Shown: positions 34,020 through 42,682 of the stretch, in pieces
How the letters are laid out: each line of letters begins with the position of its first letter
How positions within the stretch are numbered: the first letter of the stretch is position 1
Source: Acetobacteraceae bacterium H6797
GTDB taxonomy: Bacteria > Pseudomonadota > Alphaproteobacteria > Acetobacterales > Acetobacteraceae
Reading direction: 5' to 3'
Length of the DNA: 64,000 nucleotides
Assembly: GCA_015223225.1 (NCBI GenBank)
Contig: JADFCQ010000005.1
Coordinates: forward strand, 372,001-436,000
The notes under the pieces: generated by a model
What the model was told of the DNA's origin: nothing
The model's database searches: none
What the model saw: the letters and a program-made list of their open reading frames with translations, nothing else
Made by a program: the position numbers and the translations under genes

Positions 34020-34732
34020 GCACCACCAGCGCGCTGGTCGCGGAAGGGCTCGTCGCGGGTTACGGCGCCGCCGAGCAGATCCTCAAGGGCACCTCGATGC
34101 GGGTCGAGCCCGGCGAGATCGTGACCATCATCGGGCCCAACGGCGCGGGGAAATCCACCTTCCTCAAGGCCGTCGCCGGGCTGCTGAAGATCTCGGCCGG
34201 CAATATCGCGGTCGGCGGGCGTGACGTGACGCGCGAGGACGCGATCGGCCGTGCCAAGGCCGGCATCGCCTTCGTGCCGCAGGAGGCCAATGTCTTCGGC
34301 CGGCTGACCGTCGCCGAGAACCTCTCCATCAGCGGCTTCCTCACCCCCGGCGAGACGGCCAGGCGCGTGGAGGAGATGTATGCCCGCTATCCCATGCTGG
34401 CCGAGAAGCGCCGGGCCCTGGCCCGCACGCTCTCGGGCGGGCAGCGGCAGATCCTCGCCATGGCGATGGGGCTGATGTCGGCCCCCTCGCTCATTCTGCT
34501 CGACGAGCCGACGGCGGGGCTCTCCCCCAAGGCGGCCGATGAATTGTTCGATGCCGTGGTCGCGCTCAACAAGACGGGCCTGCCGGTGCTGATGGTCGAG
34601 CAGCATGCGGTGGAATCCCTCGAGATTTCCCATCGTGGCTATGTCCTGGTTTCGGGCCGCAACAGCGTCGATGGCGAAGGCCCGGCCCTGGCGCGGGACC
34701 CCGAGATCCGCAGACTTTTCCTGGGTGGCTGA
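34016..34732 (+). CDS. Branched-chain amino acid-type ABC transporter ATPase (LivF-like)
   Basis: A 238-residue ATPase: Walker A GPNGAGKST, FVPQEANVFGRLTVAENL, signature LSGGQRQ, Walker B LILLDEPTAGLSP, and the LMVEQHAVESL switch segment typical of LivF. The start codon is TTG at 34016, overlapping the livG-type stop (TTGA) and preceded by GGGAGG. It completes the ATPase pair of the importer. Confidence 0.92.
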   Translation: MSTTSALVAEGLVAGYGAAEQILKGTSMRVEPGEIVTIIGPNGAGKSTFLKAVAGLLKISAGNIAVGGRDVTREDAIGRAKAGIAFVPQEANVFGRLTVAENLSISGFLTPGETARRVEEMYARYPMLAEKRRALARTLSGGQRQILAMAMGLMSAPSLILLDEPTAGLSPKAADELFDAVVALNKTGLPVLMVEQHAVESLEISHRGYVLVSGRNSVDGEGPALARDPEIRRLFLGG

Positions 34733-34760
34733 GGCGGATCGCCGCAAGCGACAATCCGCC
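34733..34760 (+). other. Intercistronic hairpin
   Basis: A 7-bp stem (GGCGGAT / ATCCGCC) with a 14-base loop lies between the LivF-like gene and the binding-protein gene. Such hairpins often mark RNA processing ahead of an abundant binding protein; that role is inferred. Confidence 0.4.
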
Positions 34761-34806
34761 CGTGAGTAGCAACGCTAAGCCCGCAAACGGGCCGAAGGAG
34801 ACGAGA

Positions 34807-36012
34807 ATGAGCTTTTCCCTTTCCCGCCGCGCGGCGCTTGCCGCCGGTCTCGGCGGTCTCGCGCTGCCGATGCTGGGCCGCCAGGCCTTCGCCGAAGGCC
34901 AGGGCCCGATCCGCATCGCGGCCCTCTCGCCGCTGACCGGCGCGGGCGGCTCCTATGGCCCCTCGATGGTCAAGGCCATCCAGGCCGTGGTCGATGAGGC
35001 GAACAAGGCGGGCGGCGTCATCGGCCGCCCCGTCGAGCTCGTCGTGGAAGACGACCAGACCAACCCCGAAGCGGCCGTGCGCGCCATGCGCAAGCTGATC
35101 GACGTGGAGAAGGTCGCGGCCGTGATGGGAATCTGGGCCTCCTCCTCGGCCGCGGCCGTCGCGCCGCTGTGCTGGGAGAGCAAGACCATGATGCTCACCT
35201 GCGCCGGCGCCGATGCGCTCACCAACCTGCCGCATCTCGGCTATATGGCCCGCACCCAGCCGAACACGACGCTGCAGGGCCGCAAGTTCGGCGAATTCGC
35301 CATCGCCCAGGGTGCCAAGCGCGTCTTCATGCTCTCGCCGCAGACGCCCTTCGTGCAGAGCCAGTTCGAGAACATCACCGCCGCCGTGAAGGCCGCGGGC
35401 GGCGAGACCGAGCTGCTGATCTACGATGACAAGAAGCCCTCCTACCGCTCCGAGCTGCAGCAGGCGCTGCGCTTCAAGCCGGATGCCATCGTGCTCGGCG
35501 GCTACCTGCCCGATACGACGGTGCTGGTGAAGGATCTGCTGCGTGCGGGCTATACCGGCACGCGCATCGCCTTCGCCTATTCGGTGAACCAGAAGCTGGT
35601 CGAGAGCGTGCCCGCCGAGGCCGTCGAGGGCATCTACACCATCGCCCCCTCGCCCGCCGAAGGCTCGCCCGCCTTCGCGCATATGACGGACCAGGCCGGC
35701 ACCAAGACGCCGGACCCCTATTCGACCCAGTGCTACGACCAGGCGACCCTCGCGCTGCTGGCCATCCAGGCCGCCGGCGAAGCGACGGGCCTCGCCATCC
35801 ATGACAACCTGCGCAAGGTCAGCCAGGGCGCGGGCGGCGTGAAGGTCAGCACCATCACCGAGGGCCTCGCCGCGCTGAAGGCCGGCAAGACCATCGATTT
35901 CGACGGCGCCTCCGGCCCCTGCGACTTCACCGATAAGGGCGATATCGTCGACTGCCAGTTCCGCTACGAGCAGGTGAAGGGCGGCAAGCTCACCCTGCTC
36001 CGCATCGCCTGA
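34807..36012 (+). CDS. Branched-chain amino acid-type substrate-binding protein (LivK-like)
   Basis: A 401-residue exported binding protein, class I fold. A twin-arginine-like signal (SRRAALAAGLGGLALPM) ends near AFAEG. The mature part starts IRIAALSPLTGAGGSYG and shows VELVVEDDQTNPEAAVRAMRKLI and the hinge FMLSPQTPFVQSQFENI. It captures the ligand for the LivHMGF-type importer around it. A GAAGGAGA ribosome site precedes the chosen ATG at 34807; an upstream in-frame ATG would mask the signal peptide. Confidence 0.92.
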   Translation: MSFSLSRRAALAAGLGGLALPMLGRQAFAEGQGPIRIAALSPLTGAGGSYGPSMVKAIQAVVDEANKAGGVIGRPVELVVEDDQTNPEAAVRAMRKLIDVEKVAAVMGIWASSSAAAVAPLCWESKTMMLTCAGADALTNLPHLGYMARTQPNTTLQGRKFGEFAIAQGAKRVFMLSPQTPFVQSQFENITAAVKAAGGETELLIYDDKKPSYRSELQQALRFKPDAIVLGGYLPDTTVLVKDLLRAGYTGTRIAFAYSVNQKLVESVPAEAVEGIYTIAPSPAEGSPAFAHMTDQAGTKTPDPYSTQCYDQATLALLAIQAAGEATGLAIHDNLRKVSQGAGGVKVSTITEGLAALKAGKTIDFDGASGPCDFTDKGDIVDCQFRYEQVKGGKLTLLRIA

Positions 36013-36022
36013 CGGAACGACG

Positions 36023-36886
36023 ATGGACGCCTTGCTCCAGGCCCTGGTGAACGGCTTTCTCTCCGGCTCGCTGATCGCGGTGCCGGCGGTGGGCTTCACC
36101 GCCATTTTCGCCATCCTGCGCTACCCGAGCTTCGCCATCGCGGCCTATGTCTCGGTGGGCGCCTATGCCGGATGGCTGGTGAATACCCAACTGGGCTGGG
36201 GCGTCCCGCCGACGCTGGCCGAGGCCTTCGTCGCCGGCGCCATCGTGGCACTGCTCTGCGAGCATGGGGTGCTGCGCCGCCTCATGCCTGCGGGCGCGCT
36301 CACGGTGGCCATCGCTTCCATCGCGGCGAACCTGCTGCTGGAGAACGTGCTGCGCTTCTTCTTCGGCAATGACTTGAGGGGTTTCGACCTGCCGATCACG
36401 CCCGACCTCGTCCTGGGCGGCGTCTTCATCGGCGTGCAGCAGGTCTGGAACCTGGTTCTGGCCGTGATCGTGGTGGCCCTCGTATTCGGCTTCCTCATGT
36501 TCACGCGCTTCGGCCGCGCCATGCGCGCGGTGGCCGACAACCCGAACCTCGCCCGGCTGAAGGGCATCGACCCGGCGCGCATCGCGGCCATCGCGGTGAT
36601 GCTCGGCGGCGGGCTCGCGGGCTCGGGCGGCGTGCTGCTCGGCCTCGATACCTCGATCGACCCCATGACCGGCTATCGCGTGCTGCTCTCGGTTTTCGCC
36701 GCGGCCGTGCTGGGCGGGCTGGGCTCCATCCCGGGCGCCGTGGTCGGCGCGCTGGCGCTGGGCCTCTCGGAGGAGATCGCGTTGCTCTTCGTGCCGGCGA
36801 CCTATCGCACGGCCGTCGGCTTCGTCGCGATCCTGCTCATCCTGACGTTCAGGCCGCGCGGCCTCATGGGCGAGAAGGCGGTCTGA
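36023..36886 (+). CDS. Branched-chain amino acid-type permease (LivH-like)
   Basis: A 287-residue inner-membrane permease with about eight helices. It has the LivH layout: ALVNGFLSGSLIAVPAVGFTAIFAILRYPSFAIAAY at the N terminus, RAVADNPNLARLKGIDPARI (cytoplasmic coupling loop) and AVLGGLGSIPGAVVGALALGLSEE. It follows the binding protein after 10 bp and is separated from the LivM-like gene by one base. Confidence 0.92.
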   Translation: MDALLQALVNGFLSGSLIAVPAVGFTAIFAILRYPSFAIAAYVSVGAYAGWLVNTQLGWGVPPTLAEAFVAGAIVALLCEHGVLRRLMPAGALTVAIASIAANLLLENVLRFFFGNDLRGFDLPITPDLVLGGVFIGVQQVWNLVLAVIVVALVFGFLMFTRFGRAMRAVADNPNLARLKGIDPARIAAIAVMLGGGLAGSGGVLLGLDTSIDPMTGYRVLLSVFAAAVLGGLGSIPGAVVGALALGLSEEIALLFVPATYRTAVGFVAILLILTFRPRGLMGEKAV

Positions 36887-36887
36887 G

Positions 36888-37793
36888 ATGCTTTCCTACC
36901 TGCTCTTCTCCATCACCATCGGCGGCATCTATGCCCTGCTGGCCCTCGCGCTGAACCTCGCCTGGGGTGGCGCGGGGCTCGTCAATCTCGGCCTCGCGGG
37001 CTTCTTCGGCATCGGCGCCTATGCGACCGCCATCTCGACGGGCGCGGGCGCGCCGGTTGCGCTCGGCCTTGCCATCGCCATCGTCGCGGGCGTGCTCGCG
37101 GGCTTCGCCGTCACGGGCATGACGCTGCGGCTGCGGGACGACTATCTCGCCATCGTCACACTGGGCTTCGGCGAAGTCGTGCGGCTCGTGGCGCTGAACG
37201 AACGCTGGCTGACGAACGGCGCCGACGGCATGTCGGGCATCGTCGCCCCCGGCAAGGCGGCACTCGGCACCACGGGCTTCAACGAGGCCTGGGCGGCGGG
37301 CGTCACCCTGCTCGTCATCCTAGTTTGGTGGGTGCTGCGCCGGCTCGATGCCGGGCCCTTCGGCCGCGCGCTCCGCGCCGTGCGCGAGGATCAGGAACTG
37401 GCGGCCTTCGCGGGCAAGCCGGTGCTGCGGCTCAAGTTCCAGGGCTTCGCGCTCTCGGCCGCCATCGCGGCGCTGGCGGGCGCGCTCTATGCCCATTACC
37501 AGTCCTATATCTCGCCCGATCACTTCCAGCCGCTGATCACGATCTACATCTTCCTGGCCGTGACCGCCGGCGGCCTCGGGCGCCCGCTGGGTGCCGTGAT
37601 CGGCGCCTATATCGTCGTCGCTTTCCTCGAGGGCACACGCTTCCTCGCGGGCCTCGTGCCGGGCGTCGATCCGGTGCAGGTGGCCGCCTTGCGCGAGGGG
37701 CTCATCGGGCTCAGCCTGCTGCTCGTCCTCTTCCTGCGCCCCACGGGCCTGCTGCCCGAGCGCATCCCCCCCGCCCCGAAAGGCGCCCCATGA
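36888..37793 (+). CDS. Branched-chain amino acid-type permease (LivM-like)
   Basis: A 301-residue inner-membrane permease: IGGIYALLALALNLAWGGAGLVNLGLAGFFGIGAYA, the LRDDYLAIVTLGFGEVVRL motif, coupling loop RALRAVREDQELAAFAGKPV, and VTAGGLGRPLGAVIGA. With the LivH-like protein it forms the membrane channel. Its stop overlaps the GAF gene start (ATGA). Confidence 0.92.
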   Translation: MLSYLLFSITIGGIYALLALALNLAWGGAGLVNLGLAGFFGIGAYATAISTGAGAPVALGLAIAIVAGVLAGFAVTGMTLRLRDDYLAIVTLGFGEVVRLVALNERWLTNGADGMSGIVAPGKAALGTTGFNEAWAAGVTLLVILVWWVLRRLDAGPFGRALRAVREDQELAAFAGKPVLRLKFQGFALSAAIAALAGALYAHYQSYISPDHFQPLITIYIFLAVTAGGLGRPLGAVIGAYIVVAFLEGTRFLAGLVPGVDPVQVAALREGLIGLSLLLVLFLRPTGLLPERIPPAPKGAP

Positions 37794-38257
37794 CCGACCT
37801 GCTGCCGCTGCTCGCCGAACCCGGCCAGCCGGAGACCCTTTATCGCGCGCTGGAAGCCGAGACGAAGCGCCTCGTCGGGCACCAACTCTTCACGCTGCTT
37901 TATGTGGACGGCAAGGATGTCGCGCGCGTCTGGTCGAGCCGCCCGGCCGAATATCCCACCTCCGGCCGCAAGACGATGGGCGAGACGCCCTGGGGCGCGC
38001 ATGTGCTGAAAGGCGGCAAGCCCTATCTCGGCGCCGACAAGCAGGGCATCCGCTGGGCCTTCTACGATCATGAGCTGATCGAGAGCATGGGCCTCGGCGC
38101 CGTCATCAATCTGCCCATCCGCTACAATGGCGAGACCATCGGCACCTGCAACATGCTCGATGCCGAACACGCCTATGACGAGGCCGCCGTGCAGAAGGTG
38201 CTGCCCCTCGCCCCGCTGCTGATACCCGCCTTCCTCGAAGCCCGCCGCAAGGTCTGA
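37790..38257 (+). CDS. GAF-domain protein of the transporter operon
   Basis: A 155-residue cytosolic single GAF domain: ALEAETKRLVGHQLFTLLYVDG, RKTMGETPWGAHVLKGGKPYLG, and LGAVINLPIRYNGETIGTCNMLDAEHAY. GAF domains bind small molecules such as aromatic compounds or nucleotides. No output domain is attached, so it could sense or bind the imported compound, or be a small enzyme; this cannot be told. It sits between the permeases and the amidohydrolase in a tightly spaced operon. Confidence 0.82.
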   Translation: MTDLLPLLAEPGQPETLYRALEAETKRLVGHQLFTLLYVDGKDVARVWSSRPAEYPTSGRKTMGETPWGAHVLKGGKPYLGADKQGIRWAFYDHELIESMGLGAVINLPIRYNGETIGTCNMLDAEHAYDEAAVQKVLPLAPLLIPAFLEARRKV

Positions 38258-38260
38258 GCC

Positions 38261-39487
38261 ATGAGCATCTATTTCCTCGCCAATGCCCGCATCGTCGATG
38301 GCACCTCGGCCGAACCCGGTGCGCCCGTTGGCGTGGTCATCGAGAATGACGTGATCCGCGACGTCTCTGCCACCGCCAAGGCGCCCGAGGGTGCGACGGT
38401 GATCGACCTCACCGGCAAGTTCCTGATGCCGGGCCTGATCGACGCGCATGTGCATATCAACGCGATCGATGCGAGCCTCGCCCGCTGCGCCCAGCTGCCG
38501 AACAGCCTGGTGATGGCGCGCTCGATGAAGCTGCTGGGCGAGATGCTCGGCCGCGGCTTCACCACCGTCCGCGACGTGGGCGGCGCCGAGCATGGCCAGG
38601 TGCTGGCCGTGGAAGAAGGGCTCTTCGACAGCCCGCGCCTCGTCATCGCCGGCAAGGCGCTGAGCCAGTCGGGCGGGCATTGCGACTTCCGCGGCCCCTT
38701 CGACAGCAATCCGCCGACGACGAGCACCAAGCTCGGCGCGCTGGGCCGTCTCTGCGACGGCGTCCCCGAAGTGCGCAAGGCCGCGCGCGAGGAGATCAAG
38801 AACGGCGCGCGCTTCATCAAGATCATGGCGAATGGCGGCGTCGCCTCGCCCACCGACCCGATCCACTTCCTCGGCTTTTCCCGTGAGGAGATCACGGCCA
38901 TCGTCGAGGAGGCGAGGAACGCCGGCACCTATGTCTCGGCGCATCTCTACACGGATGAAGGCATCCGCCGCGCCGTGGAATGCGGCGTGCATTCGCTCGA
39001 GCACTGCAACCTCATCACCGAGGAGACGGCGCGCTTCGCCGCCGAGCAAGGCGCCGTCGCCGTGCCGACGCTCGTGACCTATGACAAGCTCTCCTCCGAG
39101 GGCGAGGCGCTGGGCATCGGCGCCGAGGCCGTCGGCAAGGTGGATGACGTGCGCCTCGCGGGCATGGAATCGCTCAGCCGCATGCACAAGGCCGGGCTTC
39201 CCATGGCCTATGGCTCGGACCTGCTGGGCGCGATGCATCGCCACCAGTCCGAGGAATTCGTCATTCGCGGCCGGGTGCTCCCCGCGCAGCTCGTCATCGC
39301 CTCGGCGACGCATATCGCCGCCAAGCTCTGCCGCATGGAGGGCAAGATCGGCACGGTGGCGCCCGGCGCCTTCGCCGACCTGATCGTGGTGGATGGCAAC
39401 CCGCTGGAAGACCTCTCGCTGCTGACCTTCCAGGGCCGCCACCTCTCCCTGATCATGAAGGGGGGCAAGGTCATCAAGCGCGCCTGA
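38261..39487 (+). CDS. Metal-dependent amidohydrolase (imidazolonepropionase/prolidase-like)
   Basis: A 408-residue amidohydrolase-superfamily enzyme. Metal ligands are visible: HVH in GLIDAHVHIN, the lysine in FIKIMANGG that would be carboxylated, H in YVSAHLYTDEG, H in SLEHCNL and D in YGSDLLG. It belongs to the branch of Xaa-Pro/Xaa-Arg dipeptidases and cyclic amide hydrolases. As last gene of the TetR-regulated importer operon it probably hydrolyses the imported amide or dipeptide. The operon ends with a strong terminator. Confidence 0.88.
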   Translation: MSIYFLANARIVDGTSAEPGAPVGVVIENDVIRDVSATAKAPEGATVIDLTGKFLMPGLIDAHVHINAIDASLARCAQLPNSLVMARSMKLLGEMLGRGFTTVRDVGGAEHGQVLAVEEGLFDSPRLVIAGKALSQSGGHCDFRGPFDSNPPTTSTKLGALGRLCDGVPEVRKAAREEIKNGARFIKIMANGGVASPTDPIHFLGFSREEITAIVEEARNAGTYVSAHLYTDEGIRRAVECGVHSLEHCNLITEETARFAAEQGAVAVPTLVTYDKLSSEGEALGIGAEAVGKVDDVRLAGMESLSRMHKAGLPMAYGSDLLGAMHRHQSEEFVIRGRVLPAQLVIASATHIAAKLCRMEGKIGTVAPGAFADLIVVDGNPLEDLSLLTFQGRHLSLIMKGGKVIKRA

Positions 39488-39505
39488 TCCCTTCGCGCTT
39501 CCCTG

Positions 39506-39531
39506 AAAAGGCGCCTCCGGGCGCCTTTTTT
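39506..39531 (+). terminator. Rho-independent terminator of the ABC/amidohydrolase operon
   Basis: A 10-bp stem AAAAGGCGCC / GGCGCCTTTT with loop TCCG is followed by T residues. Confidence 0.9.
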
Positions 39532-39963
39532 CATGCCCGCGCCGCAGTGGCGGTTCTGAAACGGCCTCCCCGGCTCTATGCCGCACATCGGCACCTATCG
39601 GGGACACAGGCCCACCTTCGCCACGAAGCTCCTGAGGCCGCGCCTTAGGTGAAGGAGGCGCTGGCATTAGCAAAATACCGCTCCGCGCCACATTGGGGCC
39701 AAATAAGGCAGATTATGGCACCCTGCCCCAATCGTCGGCCTTCATCTTGCTAACAAGGACAGGGAAAGGATGGCCTTAACCCACTGTTTTACTCTATTTT
39801 CCAAAATCATATCGCGATGCAGCATATGATGCCGCTCACGGGTCAGTGAGCTTCAAATGTGGCAATTGTGGCAAAAATAAGGTTGAACTGAGGCGCACTC
39901 TCCGCCACATCTGAGCCAACGAGACCATTCGGGAGGTCCACGCCGGCGATAGGAGAGAGACCC
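39532..39963. other. Gene-free stretch with nested inverted repeats
   Basis: No credible coding frame exists on either strand across 432 bases. From 39640 on it is markedly AT-richer than its surroundings. It holds nested inverted repeats: an outer TTAGCAA (39667) with TTGCTAA (39747), and an inner ATTGGGGC (39692) with GCCCCAAT (39725). A separate ATCATAT/ATATGAT pair spans 39806-39830. A direct repeat GTGGCAATTGTGGC follows near 39860. It may be a long regulated leader or encode a small RNA. Confidence 0.5.
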
Positions 39964-40380
39964 TTGCTGACCCGCCTCATGGCCGGCTTCGCGCTGGCAT
40001 CTTCCTTGCTGATGGCAAGCGCCGTCACCGCCCCGGCCGCGAAGGCCGCCGATCTGATGAATACCGGGCTGAGCCTGAAATTCGCCATCGGCGGCGCCCT
40101 GCCCCATGCCAGCAAGAACGCCTATCTCACCGGCACGCTGGACGGCCCCGGCGACGGCATCTCCCCCCAGGTCGGCACCACCTCGCGCCTGCCCATGGCC
40201 GATCGCGCGCGGTTCTATTTCGAACCGCGGCCGCAGATCATGCTTGGTGGCAGCTATCCGCTGGGCAATTGGGGCGGCGCGAAGGTCAGCCTCGATGGAC
40301 TGATCGGCGCCGGCACCAATGCGGAATTCCGCGAAACCCAGGCGATGATGGGTATCGCCGGGTTCCGCTTCATCTTCTAG
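39964..40380 (+). CDS. Small exported, possibly outer-membrane protein
   Basis: A 138-residue protein not assigned to a family. A signal peptide runs to about residue 29 (ASAVTAPAAKAAD). The mature part has alternating hydrophobic strands (SLKFAIGGALP, IMLGGSYPLG, KVSLDGLIGAG) and ends in an aromatic FRFIF, as in outer-membrane beta barrels, though it is too short for a closed barrel alone. A TTG start at 39964 fits the AGGAGAG ribosome site; ATG at 39979 is possible. It ends overlapping the convergent monooxygenase stop by four bases. Confidence 0.65.
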   Translation: MLTRLMAGFALASSLLMASAVTAPAAKAADLMNTGLSLKFAIGGALPHASKNAYLTGTLDGPGDGISPQVGTTSRLPMADRARFYFEPRPQIMLGGSYPLGNWGGAKVSLDGLIGAGTNAEFRETQAMMGIAGFRFIF

Positions 40381-41552
40381 ATCAGGTCATCGGGGCCCGG
40401 CACGTCGGTATAGAGCCGGCGCAGCTTGGCCATGAAAGCCGGCCCCATTTTCTCGCGGCTCCCCTCGGCCGCGTCGGTGCCGGGCAGGATCGTGTCCGAG
40501 GCATCGGCCGAGAACTGCCGCACGAAAGAGACGCGCTCGTTCCGCGCCTTTCCGATATCAGCGAGGCTCCCCCCACGCGCCAGAATGGTGCCCGCGATGG
40601 TGCCATCCTCGATCGCCTGCGTCGCGCCCTGGCCCAGCGTCGGCACCATGGCATGGGCCGAATCCCCCAGGAACAGCACCCGCCCATTCGCCGCCTCGCG
40701 CTCCAGCGGCGAGACCTGCAGGCGCGCCCAATGGATGTCGTCGAAGAGCGGCTCGATCTGCTTCTGCATCCAGGCGACGGCGGCACAGGGCGCGCCCTCA
40801 TCGGGGTCGAAGAGCGAGCGCTGATACTGCGCCGTGCGATGCTCGGGCAGGATCTCGCCATCGGGCGTTTCCAGCCCGAAGGAGCCGGCAATATAGGCCG
40901 CCCCGCCCGGCAGGCGGTAGGAGAGCAGCCGGTTGTTCCGATGGAACCACTGGCCGTAGTCCTGATAGGGGCAGTCGCTGGCGTCGGGCACCAGCAAGCG
41001 CCACATGCCCACGCCCATGAACTCGACCTCGAGCGGCCCGATCGTCGCCATGCGCAGCGCGCTATAGCGCCCGTCGCCGGCGATCAGCAGATCGAAGCCG
41101 CCATCGCGCACCGTCTCGCCCGCCCCCGTCTTGAAGACCGGCACGAGCCGCCCCGCCGCATCCTCCTCGAGCGCGACGAGCGTGTGCTGGAAAGCGAAAT
41201 GGTCGTTCACCGGCGTCCGTAGCTGGCGATAAAGCTCGGCCCAGGCGAGGCGGATGCCCGGCTCCTCGGCCACTTGGCTGAGTTGGATGTCGAAGACGCG
41301 GGTGCCATCGACCATGTCGATGAACCAGCTTTCCCAGGGCAGCGAGACGGCGCGCAGCCGGTCATGCGCCTCGGGGGCGTGAAGGCGCAGCGCCTTCATC
41401 GCATTCGGCCCCACATTCAGCCCCGTGCCGGCCTCCTCATGGCCGCCGCGCGCCACGCGCTCGAAACCCTTCACCGAGACACCCGGCGCCTTGCGCAGAG
41501 CGTCCACCACGAGGCTGCCGGCAACGCCGGCTCCGATCACACCGATCCGCAT
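40377..41552 (-). CDS. FAD-dependent aromatic-ring monooxygenase
   Basis: A 391-residue single-component flavin hydroxylase. The FAD motif IGVIGAGVAGSLVVDALRK opens the protein, a GDGRYSALR segment follows mid-sequence, and GRVLFLGDSAHAMVPTLGQGATQAIEDG binds the flavin ribityl/pyrophosphate. The family hydroxylates aromatic or heteroaromatic substrates with NAD(P)H and oxygen, and includes urate hydroxylase. It is divergent, 50 bp from a cyanuric-acid-hydrolase/barbiturase-family gene, which suggests a heterocyclic substrate. The start at 41552 is chosen at the first strand. Confidence 0.88.
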   Translation of the reverse strand: MRIGVIGAGVAGSLVVDALRKAPGVSVKGFERVARGGHEEAGTGLNVGPNAMKALRLHAPEAHDRLRAVSLPWESWFIDMVDGTRVFDIQLSQVAEEPGIRLAWAELYRQLRTPVNDHFAFQHTLVALEEDAAGRLVPVFKTGAGETVRDGGFDLLIAGDGRYSALRMATIGPLEVEFMGVGMWRLLVPDASDCPYQDYGQWFHRNNRLLSYRLPGGAAYIAGSFGLETPDGEILPEHRTAQYQRSLFDPDEGAPCAAVAWMQKQIEPLFDDIHWARLQVSPLEREAANGRVLFLGDSAHAMVPTLGQGATQAIEDGTIAGTILARGGSLADIGKARNERVSFVRQFSADASDTILPGTDAAEGSREKMGPAFMAKLRRLYTDVPGPDDLI

Positions 41553-41602
41553 GGCGCGATCCGTGCAAACATCCTGCCAGCCCACAAGAGAGAATCCACG
41601 CC

Positions 41603-42682
41603 ATGCCCCGGCTCGCCATCCATCGCCTCGCCATGGCCCATCCGGGCGACATGAGCGATCTCGCGGCGCAGATCAGTGCCGGAAAGATCGAGCCCAAGGC
41701 CGTGCGGGCCATCATCGGCAAGACCGAGGGCAATGGCGGGCTCAACGATTTCACGCGGGGCTATTTCACCCAATCGCTGATGGCGCTGCTCAGCCTGCAC
41801 ACGGGCGAGGCAGCCGCCGCCCTCGCCGCGCGCATTCCCTGCGTGCTCTCGGGCGGCACCGAGGGCGCGCTCAGCCCCCATGCCATGGTCTTCTCGGTGC
41901 TGGACGAGGCGCCGCCTTCCGGTTCGCGAGGCTTGGCGCTCGGCACCGCCTTCTCCGCCCCCTGCCCCGCCCACGAAATCGGCCGCATGGCGCAGGTGGA
42001 GGCGGTGCGGGCCACGGTGCTCGCCGCCATGGGCGATGCGGGTATCACGCGCCCGGAGGATGTCGCCCTCGTCCAGGTGAAGGCTCCGGCGCCGCAGAGC
42101 TTCTCGCCCGACCATCCGCCGCGCACGACGGATGCGAAGCTCGCCATGGCCCTCTCCCGCGCCGCAGCCGCGTTGGGCGTGGCCCTGGCGCTCGGCGATG
42201 TCCCGACGGTGACGGAAGAGGCCCTGCTGGCCGATACGTCGCTCTACACCAACCGCGCCAGCATCTCCTCGGGCATCGAGGTCCTGGCCAATGAGGTGGT
42301 GGTGCTGGGCCATGCCGATGGCTGGGCGCCGGGCATCGGCATCGCCGTGCGGCCCATGGCGGATCTGCTGGACCTTCCCGCGATCTGCACCGCCTTCGCT
42401 GATCTCGGCTTCACCGCCACCCCCTCGGTGCCGGAGGCCGAGCGCCATCGCATCCTGGGCGTGCTGGCCAAGGGCGAGCCGGACAAGCGCGGCACCATCC
42501 GAGGCCAGCGCCACACCATGCTGGGCGATACCGACCTCGACGCGCAGCGCCATCTGCGCGGGGCGCTCGGCGCCATCGTGGCCGCTGTCGCGGGCGATGG
42601 GCGCATCTTCTGTTCGGGCGGCGCGGAGCATCAGGGCCCCGCCGGCGGCGGGCTTATCTGCGTATTGGCCCGGGAGGGGTGA
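41603..42682 (+). CDS. Ring-opening amidohydrolase (cyanuric acid hydrolase/barbiturase family)
   Basis: A 359-residue member of the small cyanuric acid hydrolase/barbiturase family, which has three similar domains each giving one Lys-Ser pair. The pairs are visible: K40 (IGKTEGNGG) with S83 (SGGTEG), K160 (VQVKAPAP) with S222/S223 (ASISSGIE), and K290 with S338 (FCSGGAEHQGPAGGG). All catalytic positions are kept, so a ring-opening hydrolase is expected. Whether the substrate is cyanuric acid, barbiturate or another heterocycle cannot be told. Its 3' end overlaps the convergent hydrolase gene by 29 bases. Confidence 0.9.
   Translation: MPRLAIHRLAMAHPGDMSDLAAQISAGKIEPKAVRAIIGKTEGNGGLNDFTRGYFTQSLMALLSLHTGEAAAALAARIPCVLSGGTEGALSPHAMVFSVLDEAPPSGSRGLALGTAFSAPCPAHEIGRMAQVEAVRATVLAAMGDAGITRPEDVALVQVKAPAPQSFSPDHPPRTTDAKLAMALSRAAAALGVALALGDVPTVTEEALLADTSLYTNRASISSGIEVLANEVVVLGHADGWAPGIGIAVRPMADLLDLPAICTAFADLGFTATPSVPEAERHRILGVLAKGEPDKRGTIRGQRHTMLGDTDLDAQRHLRGALGAIVAAVAGDGRIFCSGGAEHQGPAGGGLICVLAREG

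Noticed and set aside
37607..39691. A long minus-strand open frame opposite the LivM-like, GAF and amidohydrolase genes
   Set aside because: The plus-strand genes have full family motifs and coupled starts; the minus-strand product has none and reads as a GC-codon shadow.
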